Source of the DNA: Chitinophaga sp. YR627
GTDB taxonomy: Bacteria > Bacteroidota > Bacteroidia > Chitinophagales > Chitinophagaceae
Reading direction: 5' to 3'
Assembly: GCF_900114995.1 (NCBI RefSeq)
Contig: NZ_FOUX01000003.1
Location: forward strand, 806,001-870,000
DNA: 64,000 nucleotides
Shown: piece after piece, positions 58,876 to 64,000 of the stretch
How the letters are laid out: each line of letters begins with the position of its first letter
Position numbering within the stretch: position 1 is the first letter of the stretch
The notes under the pieces: model-generated
What the model was told of the DNA's origin: nothing
Database searches by the model: none
Seen by the model: the letters and a program-made list of their open reading frames with translations, nothing else
Translations under genes and position numbers: made by a program

Positions 58876-60666
58876 TTAATTATAAATTTTTTCAATTTGT
58901 TGCTCATACCGTTGGGCAATCACCTTCCGTTTCACTTTCAGGGTAGGAGAGAGTTCTCCGTTGGCGATTGTCCATTCCTGCGGCAGTAATTCGAACTTCT
59001 TGATCTGTTCGATATGGCTGAAGTACTGATTGTACTTTTCTACTACCTGTTTATAAAGCTGTTGAATATCAGTGTTTTGGAGTAATTCTTCATGACTGCC
59101 GGAACGGATGCCTTTTTTAGCAGCCCAGCTTTCCAGGTTAGGAAAAGAAGGTACCAGGAGTGCACCGGTAAATTTGCGGTTTTCACCAACAACCATGATC
59201 TGTTCAATAAAAGGAGATTCCTTGAACTTGTTTTCGATCGGTTGTGGCGCCACGAATTTACCGCCGGAGGTTTTGAAGAGTTCTTTTTTACGGTCGGTGA
59301 TCTTAAGGAACTTGTTGTTCACGAGTACCCCGATATCGCCGGTATGGAACCAGCCATCGATGATGGATTCTTTGGTAAGATCAGGACGTTTATAATAACC
59401 GGGTGTAATGTTTGGTCCTTTACAACAGATCTCTCCGTCATCTGCGAGTTTTACCTCTACATTACTGATCAGCGGACCAACTGTACCGAACATGCGGTCT
59501 TTTTCGTCAACGCGGTTTACGCTGATCACCGGTGATGTTTCGGTCAGACCATATCCTTCCAGGATAGGAATATGAGCAGCGGTGAAGATCTTTAATAAGC
59601 GTACCTGACAAGGTGCAGAACCTACGACGATAGCGTCGATATTACCGCCCAGTGCATCCCGCCATTTTTGGAATACGAGTTTATTGGCAATGGACAGCTG
59701 GAAATTATACCACCAGCCCAATGATTTATTGATCTCATACTTTTTACCCAGTTCGACAGACCAGAAGAAGAGCGCACGTTTGATTCCTTTCAGCTCAAGT
59801 CCTTTTGCCATGATCTTTTCATATACCTTTTCCAGCAAACGGGGAACGGTCGTAAAGATGCTGGGTTTCACTTCACGCAGATTGTCTGCAATGGTATCCA
59901 TGCTTTCAGCATAGTAAATAGGCACACCTGCGGTCAGGTATACGTAAGTGACCATGCGTTCAAACACGTGGTTGAGTGGTAGAAAGCTTAATGCCCTTGC
60001 TTCCAGACTAACCGGAAGATAAGGGATACAGGCGGTAACGTTACTCATGATATTATCATGTGTCAGCATTACACCTTTAGGCGTACCGGTGGTTCCGGAT
60101 GTATAGATGATGGTGGCCAGCTGGTCTGGTTTTGTCGCTTCGCGGATAGCCGGTATACGATCCATGTCGGCCTGTGTGGCCATCTCCGGAATCTCCAGCC
60201 AGTGACGGGCACCTGCTATTTTATTGAATGAATAGATCTCTTTAAGCTGCGTCAGTTTATGACGGATAGGCTTGATCTTCTCTAGCATATCTTCTCCGCT
60301 GATGAACAGGATAGAAGCCCCTGAATCATTCAGGATAAACTCCATTTCGTGTTCACTTAAGGTTGGATAGAGGGGCGCGAGAATAGCGCCTGCCTGCTGA
60401 CAGGCAAGGTCTGTTATCACCCATTCCGGACGGTTAGGAGAGATGATCGCAATTTTATCACAACCTTCAGGAGTTGCATCCCCTTTACCTATTCCCAGTT
60501 GTAGAAGCCCGGCGCTGAAACGCAATGATAGATCGGCTACTTCCTGTGTGCTGTATTTTCTCCAGACATTGTTTTCTTTTCCTACCAGCATGTCTGTTTT
60601 GGGGAAATTCTTTAGCTGGTGTTCGATTACATCAAATAATCTTCGTGGCTGCTGCTCCATGATCAT
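58876..60666 (-). CDS. Long-chain fatty acid-CoA ligase (AMP-forming)
   Basis: A 596-residue adenylate-forming enzyme that activates fatty acids to acyl-CoA via acyl-AMP. Motifs: the P-loop-like YTSGTTGTPKG (188-198), EGYGLTETSPVI, and GWFHTGDIG followed by ITDRKKELFKTSGGKFVAP in the hinge and C-terminal domain. The length and the TSGGKFVAPQPIEN segment match the FadD15-like long-chain group. Met1 or Met3 may be the start. Confidence 0.92.
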   Translation of the reverse strand: MIMEQQPRRLFDVIEHQLKNFPKTDMLVGKENNVWRKYSTQEVADLSLRFSAGLLQLGIGKGDATPEGCDKIAIISPNRPEWVITDLACQQAGAILAPLYPTLSEHEMEFILNDSGASILFISGEDMLEKIKPIRHKLTQLKEIYSFNKIAGARHWLEIPEMATQADMDRIPAIREATKPDQLATIIYTSGTTGTPKGVMLTHDNIMSNVTACIPYLPVSLEARALSFLPLNHVFERMVTYVYLTAGVPIYYAESMDTIADNLREVKPSIFTTVPRLLEKVYEKIMAKGLELKGIKRALFFWSVELGKKYEINKSLGWWYNFQLSIANKLVFQKWRDALGGNIDAIVVGSAPCQVRLLKIFTAAHIPILEGYGLTETSPVISVNRVDEKDRMFGTVGPLISNVEVKLADDGEICCKGPNITPGYYKRPDLTKESIIDGWFHTGDIGVLVNNKFLKITDRKKELFKTSGGKFVAPQPIENKFKESPFIEQIMVVGENRKFTGALLVPSFPNLESWAAKKGIRSGSHEELLQNTDIQQLYKQVVEKYNQYFSHIEQIKKFELLPQEWTIANGELSPTLKVKRKVIAQRYEQQIEKIYN

Positions 60667-60712
60667 AGATAGCTTTGGTGGTATGCGTTACGCCTGTTAA
60701 AAGTAGTGGAAT

Positions 60713-61003
60713 TTATACGCCTCTGCGCTGCTTTTCTTCCTGCAGTTTTTCATATTCTTTTACAGCATCGCCAAATGGATCGCGATGCCATGCGTTAAAG
60801 TACTGGAATGCCAGTCCAAGTCCCCAGCCCAGTGCCGGCCATACAGGCCATGGTGTGCCACCATGTCCTGGTCCTTGTGTAACGAACCAGAGCACCCAGA
60901 AAAAGGCATTCATAATCAGATAAATGAGCAGAGAATTTCTGAAAGCTGCCCTTGATTTCGCAATCTTCCAGAGTCGTTCATCACGTTGCGTCGTTGTTTC
61001 CAT
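60713..61003 (-). CDS. 2TM-domain protein
   Basis: A 96-residue membrane protein: a charged N-terminus (RDERLWKIAKSRAAF), TM1 (about 23-42, SLLIYLIMNAFFWVLWFVTQG), a Gly/Pro-rich turn (GPGHGGTPWPVWPALGW) and TM2 (about 55-70), then a charged tail. This matches the 2TM domain found alone or on histidine kinases in Bacteroidota. No function is established. Confidence 0.82.
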   Translation of the reverse strand: METTTQRDERLWKIAKSRAAFRNSLLIYLIMNAFFWVLWFVTQGPGHGGTPWPVWPALGWGLGLAFQYFNAWHRDPFGDAVKEYEKLQEEKQRRGV

Positions 61004-61388
61004 ATGTATTTGAGATTTTTAGAAAGGCTTGAATAAATATAATGTTTTTTATTGAATAGTACTGTAGGGGGAGAATACCTGGGGGGAGATGAAAAGGGGG
61101 TGTTAAAATTCACTGCCCAGCCTGTAACTGCTATGTTATTTCAGCACCAGCTGCTAATTTTGAAACAAGACCTGAAGGACAGACTACGTTACGCGATACA
61201 AGAAAATATCCCGTTATTCCACGAATCACACTTAAACTTATTGTTTGAACATTATTACGCTATTATATAAAGATTGTGTCTTAATGGTTATTTAATTGAT
61301 GAAACCCAGAGCGTTTTATCTAATAATGCACTCACCAGTCTCTGGTGATAAAATTCCTTTTACCACAAGGGACCGGTGAGCTGGTTTT
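61004..61388. other. Intergenic stretch with a possible small ORF
   Basis: About 385 bp between divergent/convergent genes hold a possible 45-codon ORF (61133-61270) and a long imperfect hairpin with a T-run (61331-61391). Otherwise nothing is visible. Confidence 0.5.
61133..61270 (+). CDS. Possible 45-residue small protein
   Basis: ATG 61133 opens a 45-codon ORF (MLFQHQLLILKQDLKDRLRY, ending LLFEHYYAII); an earlier start at 61052 would add 27 residues. The predicted peptide is helical and amphipathic. No promoter is clear and no family is recognised; a terminator-like hairpin follows about 60 bp downstream. Confidence 0.3.
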   Translation: MLFQHQLLILKQDLKDRLRYAIQENIPLFHESHLNLLFEHYYAII

Positions 61389-61391
61389 TTA
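61331..61391 (+). terminator. Hairpin with T-run between convergent genes
   Basis: CTCACCAGTC near 61331 pairs with GACCGGTGAG ending near 61380 around an imperfect inner stem, followed by a TTTTTTATTTT run that overlaps the stop codon of the MFS gene. Confidence 0.55.
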
Positions 61392-62621
61392 TTTTGTTTT
61401 GCCTGTACGATCTACGTTGGGCAGGAAACCTGTGAGCAATCCTATCAGCGGCAGATAGGCACATACATCAAATACATAAGCGATACTGGTGCTGTCAGCC
61501 AGTTTACCCAGTAAGGCAGACCCTATACCTCCCATGCCGAATGCCAGTCCGAAGAATAATCCGGCGATCATTCCTACTTTACCTGGTACCAGTTCCTGCG
61601 CATATACGAGTATGGCAGAAAATGCGGAGGACAGTATCACGCCAATGAAGACACTGAGCACAGATGTCCAGAGCAGGTTAGCGTGTGGTAATAACAGGGA
61701 GAATGGCGCTACACCAAGAATCGAAATCCATATTACATACTTTCTGCCGATACGGTCGCCTACAGGGCCACCGATAAAGGTACCTGCAGCAATAGCAAAA
61801 AGGAAGATGAACAGATAAACCTGTGCACTCTGTACAGAGATATGGAATTTATCAATGAGATAGAATGTATAATAACTGGTCATGCTGGCCATGTAGAAAT
61901 ACTTGGAAAAGATCAGCACCAGCAATATGCTCAGCGCAAATGTCACTTTCCCTTTTGATAACTGTACATGCTGCACATCGTCTGATCCTTTGGATTTACT
62001 ACGGATGCGATGTGTGTTATTCCTGTACCAGGATGCGATATTCAGCATCACTACAATTGCCAGTAAGGCTGCCAGTGCAAACCAGCTGATACTGCCCTGG
62101 CCTTTCGGTACGATGATCATCGCTGCCAGCAGAGGACCGAGTGAACTACCCGCATTGCCACCTAGCTGGAAGAGCGACTGTGCCATGCCATGTTTACCAC
62201 CTGAAGCCATATAGGCCAGTCTGGATGCTTCCGGATGGAAGATAGAAGAACCTACGCCTACCAGTGCAACGGATATGAGCACGAGGTAGAAATGGTGCGC
62301 CTGCGACAGACTGATAAGTCCGAGCAGGGTAAAGCCCATCCCGATTGCCAGGGAATAGGGTTGAGGACGCTTGTCCGTATACAGACCCACCAATGGTTGC
62401 AGTAATGAGGCCGTCAGCTGATAGGTCAGTGTGATCAGTCCGATCTGACTGAAAGTAAGTTTTAATGAGTCTTTTACAATAGGGTAGATCGCAGGGATCA
62501 GTGACTGTATCGTGTCATTGATCATATGCGAAAAACTCAGTGCCAGCAGTATAGAAAATACGGTATTGCTGGCTGCCTGCTGGGCCTGTGCTTTGGCTGT
62601 TTCCTGTAAAGTCTTTTCCAT
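61389..62621 (-). CDS. MFS transporter, fosmidomycin-resistance (Fsr) type
   Basis: A 410-residue transporter with about 12 hydrophobic segments. SFSHMINDTIQSLIPAIYPIVKDSLKLTFSQIGLI and VALVGVGSSIFHPEASRLA are typical of the Fsr group of drug/proton antiporters, and GPVGDRIGRKYVIW is the MFS signature between helices. The gene lies 9 bp downstream of a GntR regulator on the same strand and is probably its regulated partner. The true substrate may be a metabolite rather than an antibiotic. Confidence 0.88.
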   Translation of the reverse strand: MEKTLQETAKAQAQQAASNTVFSILLALSFSHMINDTIQSLIPAIYPIVKDSLKLTFSQIGLITLTYQLTASLLQPLVGLYTDKRPQPYSLAIGMGFTLLGLISLSQAHHFYLVLISVALVGVGSSIFHPEASRLAYMASGGKHGMAQSLFQLGGNAGSSLGPLLAAMIIVPKGQGSISWFALAALLAIVVMLNIASWYRNNTHRIRSKSKGSDDVQHVQLSKGKVTFALSILLVLIFSKYFYMASMTSYYTFYLIDKFHISVQSAQVYLFIFLFAIAAGTFIGGPVGDRIGRKYVIWISILGVAPFSLLLPHANLLWTSVLSVFIGVILSSAFSAILVYAQELVPGKVGMIAGLFFGLAFGMGGIGSALLGKLADSTSIAYVFDVCAYLPLIGLLTGFLPNVDRTGKTK

Positions 62622-62630
62622 AGTGACTGT

Positions 62631-63305
62631 TTACTTTGTTGGCTCTTCGTTGTTATGTTGTGCAATGCGTTGCGCCCAGTGCCAGGCTTTCTGTGGGTCC
62701 TGTGCAATGATGCTGTTCAGCAGATTTTTATGTAGCTGCTGGGTTTCTCTGAAGGTTTCCGCGTTTTTGAATTGCGCGAGGAAGTGATTTTTCAGGTGAT
62801 GAGCGACCGTTTTATACAGGTCCGTCAGAATACTGTTGTTGGAGGCTTCCGCAATGGATATATGAAAATTGATATCCGCCTCAATAGAAGCTGCTGTATC
62901 ATCAATAGCGGCGGCTTCTTTTCGTTGCCGGAGCCAGGACTCCATCTTTTCCAGATCATCGGCCGTTCTGTTCAGCGCTGCTTTCTGGGCAATTTTCATT
63001 TCCAGGAGCAGGCGTACTTCATCCAGATCGTCGGCAGTGGCTCTTTTTAAGCGCTGGGGCAGTGGCTCTTCAATGCCTGTGCTGGCTTCCACAAAAGTAC
63101 CCAGCCCCTGCTGTACACGGAGTACACCGCTATTGGCCAGGATGCGTACGGCTTCACGGATGGAGGAACGGCCTACGCCAAAAGTCTGCATAAGGGCTGG
63201 TTCCGTCGGCAGTTTTTCGCCCGGTTTATAAGTACCAAGGGAGATCTGTTCCTGTAAACGCTGGGCTACTTCGTCGGCTAGACTGTTTTTTCTGATCGTT
63301 GTCAT
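62631..63305 (-). CDS. GntR-family (FadR/FCD) transcriptional regulator
   Basis: A 224-residue regulator. The winged helix (about 5-70: SLADEVAQRLQEQISLGTYKPGEKLPTEPALMQTFGVGRSSIREAVRIL) is followed by an FCD effector domain with the metal-binding pattern D-INFH (in EADINFHISIAEASNN) and a later His in WHWAQRIAQH. It precedes the MFS gene in an operon. A perfect 6-1-6 palindrome (63321-63333) overlaps its predicted transcription start, pointing to autoregulation. Confidence 0.9.
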   Translation of the reverse strand: MTTIRKNSLADEVAQRLQEQISLGTYKPGEKLPTEPALMQTFGVGRSSIREAVRILANSGVLRVQQGLGTFVEASTGIEEPLPQRLKRATADDLDEVRLLLEMKIAQKAALNRTADDLEKMESWLRQRKEAAAIDDTAASIEADINFHISIAEASNNSILTDLYKTVAHHLKNHFLAQFKNAETFRETQQLHKNLLNSIIAQDPQKAWHWAQRIAQHNNEEPTK

Positions 63306-63320
63306 AACTTAAGTCATCAT

Positions 63321-63333
63321 ATCATCTGATGAT
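63321..63333. promoter_or_regulatory. Putative GntR operator
   Basis: ATCATC-T-GATGAT is a perfect inverted repeat located immediately downstream of the gntR -7 box (63335-63342), where binding would block transcription start. Confidence 0.6.
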
Positions 63334-63334
63334 T

Positions 63335-63342
63335 CAAAGGTA
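63335..63342 (-). promoter_or_regulatory. -7 box of the gntR-MFS operon (TACCTTTG)
   Basis: On the minus strand TACCTTTG fits TAnnTTTG, 30 bp upstream of the gntR ATG. Confidence 0.6.
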
Positions 63343-63378
63343 AAAGAATCTCTTAATATCGGCACATCTTTTTTTATT

Positions 63379-63386
63379 TATCTTTG
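63379..63386 (+). promoter_or_regulatory. -7 box of the TPR protein gene (TATCTTTG)
   Basis: TATCTTTG fits TAnnTTTG and lies 77 bp before the ATG at 63464. Confidence 0.55.
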
Positions 63387-63463
63387 CGCCTCTTATAATG
63401 TAATAAGCGGTAAAACGTGCAACTTTGTAAGGGCTCTACTGATTTTTAAAACAAGATTCGCAA

Positions 63464-64000
63464 ATGAAAGCATTTAATTTATTTATTCTATATCGTCTGC
63501 CATTAGGTATTCTCTTCCTGGTGGGTGGTGTTGCGCTGGGTATTACGATAGGATGGTGGGAAGCTACTATTCCTTTGCTGATAGCCGTAATATGCATTGT
63601 TACGCACTTTATGTTCGGACCAATGAGGCTGGTGCAGGAAGCTGTTGAAGCCGGAGATCTTGACAGGGCGATGGGAATGATGAATAAGATCGCTTTTCCT
63701 AAGCTGCTGTATAAACCTATCCGCTCCGTATACTACTTCATGCAGAGTAACATGGCGATGTACAATAAGGATCTGGACAAAGCGGAAGCTACTATCCGTC
63801 AGAGTATCGCGTCCGGCAGCCCGATGAAAGAATATGAAGGTATGCAGTACTTCCAGCTGGGTACCATCGCTTATCAGAAGAATGACCTGAAAGAGGCAGA
63901 CCAGAACCTGAAAAAAGCGGTACGTATGGGACTGCCTGATAAGGAAAATACCGCTGCTGCATTACTGACCCTCGCATCTATCTGTATGAGCCGCCGTGAC
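63464..64000 (+). CDS. TPR membrane protein, cut by the window end
   Basis: The ATG at 63464 opens a frame of 179 codons that runs off the window. The N-terminus has two hydrophobic helices (about 7-26 and 30-48: RLPLGILFLVGGVALGITIGWW, then PLLIAVICIVTHFMFG), then helical repeats with the TPR pattern (AVEAGDLDRAMGMMNK, NKDLDKAEATIRQSIA, QKNDLKEADQNLKKAVRMG). It may scaffold a membrane complex. Function unknown. Confidence 0.75.
   Translation, partial: MKAFNLFILYRLPLGILFLVGGVALGITIGWWEATIPLLIAVICIVTHFMFGPMRLVQEAVEAGDLDRAMGMMNKIAFPKLLYKPIRSVYYFMQSNMAMYNKDLDKAEATIRQSIASGSPMKEYEGMQYFQLGTIAYQKNDLKEADQNLKKAVRMGLPDKENTAAALLTLASICMSRRD

Noticed and set aside
1..64000. CRISPR arrays, rRNA operons, transposases or prophage genes
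   Set aside because: No regularly spaced repeats, rRNA-like sequence, transposase or phage structural proteins were seen on either strand.

Overview
This window looks like chromosomal DNA from a member of the Bacteroidota, most likely a Chitinophaga-like member of the Chitinophagaceae. The support is an ECF sigma/FecR/SusC/SusD cassette, many lipoproteins with Bacteroidota-type families (DUF4843, PKD-like, 2TM domain, 7TM-DISM), and -7 promoter boxes of the form TAnnTTTG in front of many genes. Gene order and family recognition come from reading the translations; no database search was possible.

Layout. 1-6.6 kb: the 3' part of a MutS-family ATPase gene, a PA0069-type radical SAM gene, a DinB-family gene, an orphan AAA+ ATPase gene and a sterol-desaturase-family gene. 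The DinB gene sits between two gene-poor stretches full of strong terminators and 28-30-codon ORFs. 6.6-7.1 kb: an ECF sigma factor on the minus strand. 7.2-32.5 kb: one large exopolysaccharide/O-antigen locus, all on the plus strand. It holds glf, a putative glycosyltransferase, rfbF-rfbG-(RmlD-like)-rfbH for CDP-3,6-dideoxyhexose-type sugars, a Wza-like SLBB exporter, a Wzz-like chain-length protein, a Wzx flippase, a Wzy-like polymerase, five further glycosyltransferases, a DUF4874/DUF4832 protein, an epimerase, gmd and fcl for GDP-L-fucose, and a Wzi/RemB-like outer-membrane protein. Three sites in this locus (before glf, rfbF and the exporter) carry the same 48-bp promoter module.

32.5-44 kb: an ABC-F ATPase, then a regulated outer-membrane uptake cassette (ECF sigma, FecR, SusC with an STN domain, SusD, DUF4843 and PKD-like lipoproteins) without any carbohydrate-active enzyme. 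44-55.3 kb: ordinary accessory chromosome with small lipoproteins, SnoaL/NTF2-like proteins, two AraC regulators, a MarR-like protein, PhzF, a nitrilase-family amidohydrolase, a 7TM-DISM receptor with a LuxR-type HTH, and an SDR.

55.3-58.7 kb: a visibly A+T-rich island abutting the 3' end of a tRNA-Arg(CCU) gene. It holds a two-TM protein with a GAF-like C-terminus, an overlapping 93-residue protein of unknown family, and an overlapping DUF262 plus MAE_28990-type HEPN gene pair. This is the best candidate in the window for an uncharacterised defence or toxin-antitoxin system. 58.9-64 kb: long-chain acyl-CoA synthetase, a 2TM-domain protein, a GntR(FCD)-MFS operon with an apparent autoregulatory operator, and the start of a TPR membrane protein cut by the window end.
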